64,000 bases of DNA from an uncultured Pseudoxanthomonas sp. (lineage in GTDB: Bacteria > Pseudomonadota > Gammaproteobacteria > Xanthomonadales > Xanthomonadaceae). Numbering within the stretch: the stretch's first letter is position 1; each line of letters starts with the position of its first letter. The notes below the pieces were generated by a model. It was not told the DNA's origin. It searched no databases and saw nothing but the letters and a program-made list of their open reading frames with translations. Positions 47,361 to 55,077 of the stretch are shown piece after piece. The stretch is from NCBI GenBank assembly GCA_946479745.1, contig CAMLGZ010000018.1:1-64000 (forward strand). The letters are read 5' to 3'. Position numbers and translations under genes: made by a program.

Positions 47361-47786
47361 ATGACAATTCGCTGGACGCAAATCACAGATACGGTCGATT
47401 GGGATGAGATGTCCGAGCTCTATCGCATCGCCCCTCTTGGCACCAAGAGCGGTGACTGGCTGAAGACCGCCTATTCGAACAGTATGTTCAAGAGCCTCGC
47501 GTTTGATGACGGAAAAATTATCGCTGCCGGACGCGCGGTTGCCGACGGTGTGGACTGCTCCTATCTCTGCGACATTGTGGTCCACCCTTCCTGTCAGGGC
47601 TCCGGCTTGGGAAAAGAGCTCATACAAAGATTGGTTGATCTTTCCAGAGGTCATCGCAAAATCATCCTGTACGCCGTTCCTGGCCGGGAGCCGTTCTATG
47701 CCAAATTCGGCTTTCGTCGCATGAACACGGCTATGGCTATTTTTGCTGACCCGCAAAGAGCAGCAGCGGATGGATATACGCAATGA
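47361..47786 (+). CDS. Cassette gene 3: GNAT-family acetyltransferase
   Basis: 141 residues, single GNAT domain: CSYLCDIVVHPSCQGSGLGK (acetyl-CoA loop Q-G-S-G-L-G), ELIQRLVDLSRGHRKIILYA, and the end GREPFYAKFGFRRMNTAMAI. Most like the small acetyltransferases that are frequent in integron cassettes; substrate unknown. ATG 47361 follows GGGGACATC. Stop TGA two bases before the next attC. Confidence 0.9.
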   Translation: MTIRWTQITDTVDWDEMSELYRIAPLGTKSGDWLKTAYSNSMFKSLAFDDGKIIAAGRAVADGVDCSYLCDIVVHPSCQGSGLGKELIQRLVDLSRGHRKIILYAVPGREPFYAKFGFRRMNTAMAIFADPQRAAADGYTQ

Positions 47787-47787
47787 T

Positions 47788-47847
47788 GCCGAGCAATTCA
47801 CTCAAGCCGAAGCCGCTTTGCGGCTCGGCTCAACTCAGGCATTAGGC
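47788..47847 (+). other. attC site 3
   Basis: 60 bases from GCCGAGC to ATTAGGC with CAATTCACTCAAGCCGAAGC and the loop CGCTTTGCGG. Arms AAGCCGAAGCCGC / GCGGCTCGGCT pair well. The core G of R' is replaced by A (ATTAGGC). Confidence 0.85.
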
Positions 47848-47862
47848 CGCTGGGGACCACAG

Positions 47863-48114
47863 ATGTTGTTTGAGTTCGATATGGCTATGACTTGGCGGGA
47901 GACTCGGTACTTCCTCTTTGCCAAGAAGATCTGCCCAAAATGCTCAGGCTCCCTTGAGCGTCAGATTGCTACGCGTGACGAGGGCTTTGGGTGGCGTCAA
48001 GATGGCCTAGAGTTCGAGTATGGCCACAAGACAAAGGCGACGGTCTCGTACGAATGCCGCCCATGCAGGGTTTGGTATTCCATTGGGCAACTTGCCTCCC
48101 GGCCAGCGGCCTAA
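47863..48114 (+). CDS. Cassette gene 4: small zinc-ribbon-like protein
   Basis: 83 residues starting MLFEFDMAMTWRETRYFLFA. Two CxxC pairs (CPKCSG near residue 25 and CRPC near residue 64) with aromatic residues between (GFGWRQDGLEFEYGHKTKA) suggest one zinc ribbon. The frame is open further upstream through the attC, but the first ATG after the core (47863) fits cassette spacing. TAA stop lies in the R'' of the next attC. No family recognised. Confidence 0.7.
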   Translation: MLFEFDMAMTWRETRYFLFAKKICPKCSGSLERQIATRDEGFGWRQDGLEFEYGHKTKATVSYECRPCRVWYSIGQLASRPAA

Positions 48115-48168
48115 TAGTCCATTAAAGCCGAAGCCGCTTCGCGGTTGGGCCTGAACCAGACGTTCGGG
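48109..48168 (+). other. attC site 4
   Basis: 60 bases from GCCTAAT to GTTCGGG with the arms AAGCCGAAGCCGC / GCGGTTGGGCCT and a CTTC loop. Both core boxes are worn (AAT for AAC, TTCGGG for TTRRRY). It is the last recognised attC of the array. Confidence 0.78.
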
Positions 48169-48203
48169 CTCTGAGCGGGCGCACAACGAAGGGAGGAGCA
48201 ACA

Positions 48204-48623
48204 ATGAGTAGCAGCACTTCCCTCGGCGGTTGCCAATGCGGCTCGATCCGCTACGAAGTTCCTGGCGACCCTCTTGAGCTGTACATATGCCATTGCAAGG
48301 AATGCCGGAAACAATCGGCTTCCGCCTTCGGTATCTCTTTCATCGTGCCGTACGTCTCGTTGCGCCTGACCCAGGGAACGCCGAAGTTCTGGTCGCGTCC
48401 GACCGACACTGGCAACATGCTCGACTGCGCCTTCTGCCCGGACTGCGGATCCCGGCTATGGCATCAGCGACGCGGTTCCACCGACACCATCAGCGTGAAA
48501 GGTGGTTCCTTGGACGAGCCGGTCGACCTTCGGCAAGCTGTGCACATCTGGACCTCGCGCATGCTGCCTGGAATAACCATTCCTCAAGGCGCCACTCATT
48601 TCCCCGGCGAGCCAGAAAGTTAG
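48204..48623 (+). CDS. GFA-family (glutathione-dependent formaldehyde-activating-like) protein
   Basis: 139 residues: GGCQCGSIRYEV, CHCKECRKQSASAFGISF and FCPDCGSRLWHQ, the CxC / CHCxxC / CxxC zinc pattern of the GFA fold. Often found as a cassette gene. It starts 35 bases after attC 4 with GGAGGAG upstream, but no attC follows it, so it may be the last cassette with a lost end or a resident gene. Confidence 0.9.
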   Translation: MSSSTSLGGCQCGSIRYEVPGDPLELYICHCKECRKQSASAFGISFIVPYVSLRLTQGTPKFWSRPTDTGNMLDCAFCPDCGSRLWHQRRGSTDTISVKGGSLDEPVDLRQAVHIWTSRMLPGITIPQGATHFPGEPES

Positions 48624-48666
48624 TGGGTCCAGCTCGCGACGAAACCGCTCCGCATCGCATAAAGCA

Positions 48667-48690
48667 AAACGGCCACCCTGAGGTGGCCGT
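48667..48690 (-). terminator. Terminator of the rpsP-rimM-trmD-rplS operon
   Basis: CGGCCACC-CTGA-GGTGGCCG; in the minus direction TTTT follows, 26 bases beyond the rplS stop. Confidence 0.88.
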
Positions 48691-48715
48691 TTCGTCGACG
48701 CCGGGAAGTATCCGC

Positions 48716-49126
48716 TTATTCGGCGGAAGCAGCGGCGGCCAGCTTGGCGGCCTTGGCCTGCTGGCCGGCAGCCAGGTCTTCCTTGATGCGGGCGGCTTTG
48801 CCTTCCAGATCGCGCAGGTAGTACAGCTTGCCGGCGCGGACCTTGCCGCGGCGCTTCACTTCGACCGAGTCGATGACGGCGCTATGGGTCTGGAACACGC
48901 GCTCGACGCCGAAGCCGTGCGAGATCTTGCGCACAGTGAAAGCGGAGTTGAGGCCGGCGTTCTTCTTGCCGATCACCACGCCTTCGTAGGCCTGCACGCG
49001 TTCGCGGTTGCCTTCCTTGACCTTCACGTTCACCACAACGGTGTCACCGGGGCCGAAGGCGGGAAGTTCGCGCTTGATTTGGGCGGCTTCGAAATCAGCC
49101 AGGATGTTCATGTTGAGCTTGGTCAT
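48716..49126 (-). CDS. rplS: 50S ribosomal protein L19
   Basis: 136 residues. [60 protein letters not shown] and [20 protein letters not shown] match L19. It lies at the 30S-50S interface. The tail ([21 protein letters not shown]) is Ala/Lys-rich. Last gene of the operon, 321 bases after trmD. ATG 49126 chosen. Confidence 0.98.
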   Translation of the reverse strand: MTKLNMNILADFEAAQIKRELPAFGPGDTVVVNVKVKEGNRERVQAYEGVVIGKKNAGLNSAFTVRKISHGFGVERVFQTHSAVIDSVEVKRRGKVRAGKLYYLRDLEGKAARIKEDLAAGQQAKAAKLAAAASAE

Positions 49127-49447
49127 GGTGGCACCGTGTAAGTGTCGTGGGCGTGTCGTTCGACAACTGGAAACTGATGCAGTCACCGGATTGTGCTGCA
49201 CGATATTATTGTTGGGGTCCACATGCCGGATCCCGGCATGCGAGCCGCGCATTCTAACCCAAAATTTGCCGGCGAAGCAAAGGGTTAGCCGACTTTAGCC
49301 CCTCTCCCGCCGGGAGAGGGGTTGGGGTGAGGGTACGGCGGAGTCCGGATGGCGCAGTGATGGCTTCCTGACCAAGTCCGCAAAGCCGCTGGTTGCCGCC
49401 TTCCTCCAAATTGGCAGTACCTGACTCCGCCGTACCCCGATCCGGCG
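49127..49447. repeat. Intergenic repeat region between trmD and rplS
   Basis: No gene. CCCCTCTCCCGCCGGGAGAG near 49299 is a hairpin followed by GGGTTGGGGTGAGGG, a repeat common in related genomes. A second CTTCCCCCGATGGGGGAAGG hairpin lies near 49461 at the end of trmD. They are within an operon and may attenuate rplS relative to its upstream genes. Confidence 0.65.
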
Positions 49448-50227
49448 CTATGCGCCACCTTCCCCCGATGGGGGAAGGGAATTCTGGGGAAGTGAATTTC
49501 GCCGGAATTCCTCCAGCAGTGCCCGGTCGGCCTTGGACAGGGAAGCCTCATCCAGCAGATCCGGACGCCTGAGCCAGGTCCGGCCCAGCGCCTGCTGGCG
49601 CCGCCAGCGGGCAATGGCTGCATGGTCGCCGGAGCGCAGGACCGCCGGCACCTCGCCCAGGGCGTGGCTGGCCGGGTGGGTGAAATGGGGGCAATCCAGC
49701 AGCCCATCGTTCTCGAAACTGTCCTGGATGGCGGACTCAGCGTCGTTCAAAGCGCCCTCCTGCAGCCGCGCCACCGCGTCGATGACCACCGCAGCGCCCA
49801 GCTCGCCGCCGGAAAGCACGTAATCGCCGATGGAGATTTCCTCGTCCACCTCCGCCGCGACCAGACGCTCGTCAATGCCTTCGTAACGGCCGCACAGCAG
49901 GATCAACCGCGGCAATGCCGCCAGTTCGCGCACCTTCGCCTGGGTCAACGGCACGCCCTGCGGAGTCAGATAAATCACCTTCGCCGGCAACTCACTGTCC
50001 GCGCGCGCAGCCGACAGGCAGGCCTGCAGCGGCTCGATCATCATCACCATGCCCGGACCGCCGCCGAAGGGGCGGTCGTCGACCCGGCGATAGTTACCTT
50101 CGGCGTAGTCACGCGGATTCCAGCCCTGCAGCGACAAGAGGCCGCGCTCCTGCGCCCGGCCCACCACGCCGAAACCGGCGCACTGCGCGATGAATTCCGG
50201 GAACAGGCTGAGCACGTCGATGCGCAT
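49448..50227 (-). CDS. trmD: tRNA (guanine-N1)-methyltransferase TrmD
   Basis: 259 residues. [13 protein letters not shown] start, [11 protein letters not shown] (AdoMet side), [13 protein letters not shown] and the SPOUT trefoil knot [20 protein letters not shown]. It makes m1G37 in tRNAs and prevents +1 frameshifting. Its start overlaps the rimM stop by one base (ATGA-like arrangement). ATG 50227 chosen. Confidence 0.97.
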   Translation of the reverse strand: MRIDVLSLFPEFIAQCAGFGVVGRAQERGLLSLQGWNPRDYAEGNYRRVDDRPFGGGPGMVMMIEPLQACLSAARADSELPAKVIYLTPQGVPLTQAKVRELAALPRLILLCGRYEGIDERLVAAEVDEEISIGDYVLSGGELGAAVVIDAVARLQEGALNDAESAIQDSFENDGLLDCPHFTHPASHALGEVPAVLRSGDHAAIARWRRQQALGRTWLRRPDLLDEASLSKADRALLEEFRRNSLPQNSLPPSGEGGA

Positions 50228-50739
50228 CAGAAATCCGGATCCCAATCGACAGTGATCAGGCCGGCCTCAAAGTCCACGGACTTGACGAAATCCGGCTCGA
50301 CGAACGGCACCATGCGGTCGCGGTCGCCACGGATCGACAGCACGTCGTTGGCGCCAGTGGAAAACAGGTGCGAAACAGTGCCGAAGTCCACGCCTTCAAC
50401 ATTGATCACGCGGAAACCTTCCAGATCGACCCAATAGAATTCGCCCGCCTTGGGCGGCGGCAATGCCGAACGCGGCACATAGATATCGGTGCCGCGCATG
50501 GCTTCGACCACATCGCGATCGGTCACGTCCGGAAACGTGGCCACCAGATGCTTGCCCGATTCCTTGCCGCGCGCGCCTTCGAACTGGCGCTCGTGGCCGG
50601 CCGCGTCGACCAGTATCCAAGGCTGGTAGCGGAAGATCGCATCGCGCGGCTCCGTCCAGGACTCGATCTTGATCTGTCCGCGTATGCCGAAGGCGCCGAC
50701 GATCCTGCCCAGCAGGATCCGACGTTCGTTATCGCTCAT
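50227..50739 (-). CDS. rimM: Ribosome maturation factor RimM
   Basis: 170 residues: [40 protein letters not shown], and the PRC-barrel end [20 protein letters not shown]. Binds S19 and helps 30S assembly. 39 bases after rpsP; one-base overlap with trmD. Confidence 0.97.
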   Translation of the reverse strand: MSDNERRILLGRIVGAFGIRGQIKIESWTEPRDAIFRYQPWILVDAAGHERQFEGARGKESGKHLVATFPDVTDRDVVEAMRGTDIYVPRSALPPPKAGEFYWVDLEGFRVINVEGVDFGTVSHLFSTGANDVLSIRGDRDRMVPFVEPDFVKSVDFEAGLITVDWDPDF

Positions 50740-50778
50740 GGGGAAAAAGGACGGCGCTCAACGCGCCGTCCTGGCGGA

Positions 50779-51042
50779 TCAGGCCGAAGCCTGCGCCGCG
50801 ACCTTGCCCGCTTCCTTGTACAGGTTGCGGACCTTGTCGGTCATCTGCGCGCCCTGGCCGACCCAATGATCGACGCGTGCGGTGTCCAGCTCGATGCGCT
50901 TCTCGTTGCCGCTGGCAACGGGGTTGTAGTAACCCAGGCGTTCGATGTTGCGGCCGTCGCGCGCGCTGCGCGAGTCGGTGACGATGATGTGGTAGAACGG
51001 ACGCTTCTTGGCGCCGCCACGGGTAAGGCGAATCTTGACCAT
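50779..51042 (-). CDS. rpsP: 30S ribosomal protein S16
   Basis: 87 residues: [36 protein letters not shown]. First gene of the rpsP-rimM-trmD-rplS operon. ATG 51042 chosen because homology starts there. Confidence 0.97.
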   Translation of the reverse strand: MVKIRLTRGGAKKRPFYHIIVTDSRSARDGRNIERLGYYNPVASGNEKRIELDTARVDHWVGQGAQMTDKVRNLYKEAGKVAAQASA

Positions 51043-51159
51043 TGTGATGCTTTCCTGTGTTGCCCAGTCGCCATTGCGGCGCGGTGAACCGACAATTCTA
51101 AGCCATTGAATTGGGGAAGGAAACCCCGCCCTTCCCCGTAACACTCAGCTAGCCCGGCG

Positions 51160-51951
51160 CTACAGAGGCTGCCATGCCTGGGACTCAAGGGCTTTTTGCA
51201 ACAACGGCGCCAATTCCGGGGCCTGCCTGAACCCAATCTCATCGACGCTTGCGATCTGCTGGATCCCATTGGCGTTGCTGGTGAATGCGGCCTTGAATCC
51301 ACCCAGATCGGACAAACGTACCTCGCGTACGACCTGCGCCACACCGGATTCCCGCAGGCCTGCCTGCAGCAGCTGCTCGGACGTTCCCCGCAGTGCCGCA
51401 GCCAGCGGCCAGACCACCTGCTCTCCGTCCCAGAAACCGGTATTCCAGACCGAACCCTCCGAGATCCGGCCGGTGGCATCGACGAACAGCGCGTCGTCGT
51501 ACTCTTGCCTCAGTGCCTGCCGCCGGTAGTGGAACAGGGGAAACGTGCCCACGTGCTTGATGTGCGGCAACGGGCGCTGGAATTCGAACGACTTCACCCG
51601 TAGCGCGCGCTCGGAGGATGGCGTGGGGGGCGAGAGCGAGATCAGCACTTCGGTAGCGAAACTTCCCGCCGGTTTTCTGTAGTCGAAGCTTCGAGAAAAC
51701 ACTGTCGCGCGCAATGTGCAATCCGGAATTGCGGTAACTGCGACGCGCATGTGTTCGCGAACCATCGCGAAGTCCAAGGTGCTATCGAACAGCTCCAGCG
51801 TGCCGGCTTGCAGACGCCGCTCGTGCAACTCAAGTCCCTGCACTGCACCATTGCGTACCTGCATGGAGCTGTAGTGGCCGTAGTTGATCAGTGCGAGCGC
51901 GCGCAGATCGTCCGCATTTGCCGGTTGTCCGTTGAGCAAAGCCATATGCAT
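51160..51951 (-). CDS. Class IV aminotransferase (PabC/branched-chain type)
   Basis: 263 residues of fold-type IV PLP enzymes. The PLP lysine is in PLPHIKHVGTF; the cofactor-binding glutamate region is DATGRISEGSVWNTGFW; a phosphate-binding loop lies in LRGTSEQLLQ. Members include 4-amino-4-deoxychorismate lyase, branched-chain and D-amino-acid aminotransferases. The LNYGHYSSMQV start segment recalls PabC-like proteins, but no folate gene is next to it. ATG 51951 with GGGA at five bases; ATG 51945 also possible. Confidence 0.82.
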   Translation of the reverse strand: MHMALLNGQPANADDLRALALINYGHYSSMQVRNGAVQGLELHERRLQAGTLELFDSTLDFAMVREHMRVAVTAIPDCTLRATVFSRSFDYRKPAGSFATEVLISLSPPTPSSERALRVKSFEFQRPLPHIKHVGTFPLFHYRRQALRQEYDDALFVDATGRISEGSVWNTGFWDGEQVVWPLAAALRGTSEQLLQAGLRESGVAQVVREVRLSDLGGFKAAFTSNANGIQQIASVDEIGFRQAPELAPLLQKALESQAWQPL

Positions 51952-51983
51952 GCAGATCCCGGATTGTCGCAAAAACAAGAAAA

Positions 51984-52069
51984 CCGTCGTTCCCGCGAAG
52001 GCGGGAATCCAGCGACTTGGTTCTTGCATGCTTGAAGTCACTGGGTCCCCGCCTTCGCGGGGATGACGG
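51984..52069. repeat. Inverted repeat (CCCGCGAAGGCGGG family)
   Basis: TTCCCGCGAAGGCGGGAATC and, reversed, CCCCGCCTTCGCGGGGATGA, with the second pair of arms AGCGACTT/AAGTCACT between. This is the common proteobacterial repeat with GTCATTCCCGCG-type ends. Confidence 0.8.
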
Positions 52070-52128
52070 CAATAATTTCTACGTCGCGGAACCGCCGGTC
52101 CGCTCCTGCGTCAGCACCAACAGAAACG

Positions 52129-53499
52129 TCAACGGAACGGCATACCGCCGCCGCGCGCGCCCATCATGCCCTTCATGCCGCGCATCAAACCCTTCATGCC
52201 GCCGCCGGCCAGCTTGCCCATCATTTTTTCCATCTGCTGGTACTGCTTGAGCAGACGGTTGACGTCGGCCGGCGTGGTGCCGGAACCGCGCGCGATGCGC
52301 GCACGGCGCGAGCCGTTGAGCAGCGCGGGATTGCGACGTTCCTTCTTGGTCATCGAACCGATGATGGCGACCATGCGCGGCACTTCCTTACCGGTGACCT
52401 GCTGCTTCACGTTCTCGGGCACCTGGCCCATGCCGGGCAGTTTGTCCATCAGGCCGCTGATGCCGCCCATGTTCTGCATCTGTTCCAATTGGTCGCGCAT
52501 GTCGTTGAGGTCGAACTTCTTGCCCTTGGCGACTTTGGCCGCAAGCTTGGCGGCTTTTTCCTGGTCGACGTTCTGTTCCACTTGCTCGACCAGCGACAGC
52601 ACGTCGCCCATGTCCAGGATGCGGCTGGCGACGCGGTCGGGATGGAAGATATCCAGACCGTCGGGCTTTTCGCCCACACCGATGAACTTGATCGGCTTGC
52701 CGGTGACATAGCGCACCGACAAGGCCGCACCGCCGCGCGCATCGCCGTCGGTCTTCGTCAGAACGACGCCGGTGAGCGGCAACGCTTCAGAGAAAGCCTT
52801 TGCGGTGGTGGCCGCGTCCTGGCCGGTCATCGAGTCGACCACGAACAGGGTTTCGACCGGATTGATCGCCGCATGCAGCGCCTTGATTTCGCTCATCATC
52901 GCTTCGTCGATGGCCAGGCGACCGGCGGTGTCGACGATCAGCACGTCGGCGAACGACTTGCGCGCGTCGACGATCGCGGCTTTGACGATATCGACCGGCT
53001 TCTGCGAGATATCGGACGGGAAGAACAACACGTCCACTTGCTGGGCCAGCGTCTTCAACTGCTCGATCGCGGCCGGACGATACACGTCGGCGCTGACCAC
53101 CATCACCTTCTTCTTGCGCTTTTCCTTCAGGTGCTTGGCCAGCTTGGCCACGGTGGTGGTCTTGCCCGCGCCCTGCAGGCCAGCCATCAGGATGACTGCG
53201 GGCGCCGGCACGTTGAGGTTGAGGTCGGTAGCGGCCGAACCCATCACCGCGGTCAGTTCGTCGCGGACGATCTTGATCAGGGCCTGGCCGGGGGTAAGGC
53301 TCTTCAGTACTTCCTGGCCTACGGCGCGCACCTTGATGCGTTCGATCAAAGCCTGCACTACCGGCAAGGCCACATCGGCTTCCAGCAAAGCGATGCGCAC
53401 TTCGCGAGTGGCCTCGCGGATGTTCTCCTCGCTCAGGCGGCCACGGCCGCGCAGGCGCTCGATGGTGCCGGAAAGACGCTGGGTGAGGGATTCGAACAT
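52129..53499 (-). CDS. ffh: Signal recognition particle protein Ffh
   Basis: 456 residues. N domain (MFESLTQRLSGTIERLRGRG), G domain with GLQGAGKTTTVAKLA, DTAGR and TKTDGDARGG, and the M domain with MGGISGLMDKLPGM, SGTTPADVNRLLKQY and a Met/Gly-rich end. It binds signal sequences and 4.5S RNA and docks to FtsY. ATG 53499 was chosen. Confidence 0.98.
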   Translation of the reverse strand: MFESLTQRLSGTIERLRGRGRLSEENIREATREVRIALLEADVALPVVQALIERIKVRAVGQEVLKSLTPGQALIKIVRDELTAVMGSAATDLNLNVPAPAVILMAGLQGAGKTTTVAKLAKHLKEKRKKKVMVVSADVYRPAAIEQLKTLAQQVDVLFFPSDISQKPVDIVKAAIVDARKSFADVLIVDTAGRLAIDEAMMSEIKALHAAINPVETLFVVDSMTGQDAATTAKAFSEALPLTGVVLTKTDGDARGGAALSVRYVTGKPIKFIGVGEKPDGLDIFHPDRVASRILDMGDVLSLVEQVEQNVDQEKAAKLAAKVAKGKKFDLNDMRDQLEQMQNMGGISGLMDKLPGMGQVPENVKQQVTGKEVPRMVAIIGSMTKKERRNPALLNGSRRARIARGSGTTPADVNRLLKQYQQMEKMMGKLAGGGMKGLMRGMKGMMGARGGGMPFR

Positions 53500-53609
53500 G
53501 CGCAAAAAGCCGTGGACAAAAGAGGGGCGAAGTATAACGGCACCCAGGCGGACCCATCCCGCAATCGAGAATGGTTCTCGGGAATGGCCGGCTATGCCAA
53601 ACTCAGCGC

Positions 53610-54404
53610 ATGTGGATCTCCCTAGCCGCCATCGCCTTCTATCTGCTCGCTGCCGGCATGCTGGTGCGTGCGGTGGCCCAGGACCGGATCGCCGCAAGCC
53701 GCGGATGGCTTTGGCCTGCGCTGGCCGGCGCGCTGCTGCATGGCCTTTATCACCTGCTGGTGGCTTGGCGTACGCCGGGCGGCCCGGACATGCACTTCTT
53801 TTCCGCACTGTCGCTGGTGGGGCTGGGCATGGCGGCAATGACCACGGCGGTCGGTGCGCAGGGGCGCATGGCGGGATTGGGCGTGCTGTCCTTTCCCCTG
53901 GCCGCAATACTGCTGATGGTCTATCACCTGTACGGGCACGAGCCCTCTCGCGGGTTGGACTGGCGCCTGCAACTGCACGCCTGGCTGGCCCTGTTGGCCT
54001 ATGCGACGTTGGCGATCGCCGCGCTGCTGGCGGTCATGCTGTGGGCGCAGGAACGTGCGTTGCGCCGGCGCGAGTTCCATGCCTGGCTGCGTGCGCTGCC
54101 GCCGCTGACCGAACTGGAAGAACTGCTGTTCCGCACGATCAGCGTGGGCTTCCTGCTGCTGACGGCGACGCTGCTGACCGGCATGTTGTTCGTGGAAAAC
54201 CTGTTCGCCCAGCACCTGGTCCACAAGACCGTGCTCAGCGTGCTGTCCTGGCTGGCCTTCGGCGCCCTGCTGGTGGGCCGCTGGCGTTACGGCTGGCGCG
54301 GCAACAAGGCGGTGCGCTGGACCTTGGCCGCCATGGCCCTGCTGTTGCTGGCCTTCTTCGGCAGCAAGTTCGTGCTGGAACTGGTCCTGAACCGGGCCGG
54401 CTAG
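53610..54404 (+). CDS. CcsA/YpjD-family inner membrane protein
   Basis: 264 residues with eight hydrophobic segments; MWISLAAIAFYLLAAGMLVR start, the Trp/His-rich cytochrome c assembly pattern reduced to LLHGLYHLLVAWRTPGGPD and LAYATLAIAALLAVMLWAQE, and GFLLLTATLLTGMLFVENLF. Divergent from ffh, a conserved place for YpjD proteins. Exact function not known. Confidence 0.85.
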   Translation: MWISLAAIAFYLLAAGMLVRAVAQDRIAASRGWLWPALAGALLHGLYHLLVAWRTPGGPDMHFFSALSLVGLGMAAMTTAVGAQGRMAGLGVLSFPLAAILLMVYHLYGHEPSRGLDWRLQLHAWLALLAYATLAIAALLAVMLWAQERALRRREFHAWLRALPPLTELEELLFRTISVGFLLLTATLLTGMLFVENLFAQHLVHKTVLSVLSWLAFGALLVGRWRYGWRGNKAVRWTLAAMALLLLAFFGSKFVLELVLNRAG

Positions 54405-54415
54405 GCAGGCCCCAT

Positions 54416-54512
54416 TTGTAGGAGCTGCGTAAGCTGCGACCGGGCGTTCACTGGCGCGGCATAGATCTGTCTGTGTTGTATAGCCGCGTCGCAGCTTACG
54501 CAGCTCCTACAA
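54416..54512. repeat. 25-bp perfect inverted repeat (TGTAGGAGC family)
   Basis: TTGTAGGAGCTGCGTAAGCT... at 54416-54440 and its exact complement at 54488-54512 with a 47-base loop. A relative with different inner bases is at 59376. It lies between the CcsA-like gene and the MarR promoter. Confidence 0.88.
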
Positions 54513-54563
54513 CGCCCTCCTGACGCACTCCATTTGCCGTGACGCAGAATTTCGTTGCTGAAA

Positions 54564-54603
54564 CAATATTTGCCTTGACAAATATTGCACGGGCGAGGAT
54601 ATT
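54564..54603 (+). promoter_or_regulatory. MarR operator overlapping the efflux-operon promoter
   Basis: CAATATTTG-CCTTGA-CAAATATTG (54564-54587) is a perfect 9-bp inverted repeat with six-base spacer. It covers a -35 TTGACA (54575-54580); GATATT at 54598-54603 is the -10 after a 17-base spacer. The regulator gene starts at 54612. A regulator bound here would block RNA polymerase, so autorepression is the natural reading. Confidence 0.8.
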
Positions 54604-54611
54604 TGCCTGTC

Positions 54612-55073
54612 ATGAGCCCCTCCTCCCACACCCCCGAAACCAATATGGGCATGCTTTTCCGGCAGGTCCGCGACGCCATGTGGGCCGAAATGGCCCGCGA
54701 GATGGCCGCCGCCGGTCATGACCTCACCTACAGCCAGTTCGTGACCATCAAACGCCTGGCCACGGATTCGTCCGACGGAGTTACCGATCTGGCCCGTTGG
54801 GCGCAGGTCAATCCGGGCGCCATGACGCGCCTGCTGGACAAGCTGGAAACCCGCGGCCTGCTGCGGCGCATCGCCGACCCCAACGACCGCCGCGCACTCC
54901 ATATCGTGCTGACCGATGCGGGCCAAGCCATCTGGTCCGACATCGAGCACTGCGGCGAGCGCGTCCGCGCCCGTGCCGTGCAGGGCATGGACGACGGCGA
55001 ACGCGAACAGCTTTTCCGTCTGCTGAATCAGGTTTTGCAGAACCTCACGCCCCCTATCGCCAACGACGATTGA
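54612..55073 (+). CDS. MarR-family transcriptional regulator
   Basis: 153 residues. Winged helix: LTYSQFVTIKRLATDSSDGV, TDLARWAQVNPGAMTRLLDK (recognition helix), LETRGLLRRIADPNDRRALH (wing with the D-x-R-RALH motif). It is the first gene of the efflux operon and sits behind a promoter with a palindromic operator. ATG 54612 lies after the -10 box. Probably inactivated by a phenolic or drug ligand, as EmrR/HpaR types are. Confidence 0.92.
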   Translation: MSPSSHTPETNMGMLFRQVRDAMWAEMAREMAAAGHDLTYSQFVTIKRLATDSSDGVTDLARWAQVNPGAMTRLLDKLETRGLLRRIADPNDRRALHIVLTDAGQAIWSDIEHCGERVRARAVQGMDDGEREQLFRLLNQVLQNLTPPIANDD

Positions 55074-55077
55074 TCCC

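Noticed and set aside
48204..48623. GFA gene as a firm integron cassette
   Set aside because: There is no attC after it, so it was described as a possible last cassette only.
49287..49445. A possible regulatory RNA between trmD and rplS
   Set aside because: The hairpins belong to a repeat type that is common outside this operon; nothing indicates a specific RNA.
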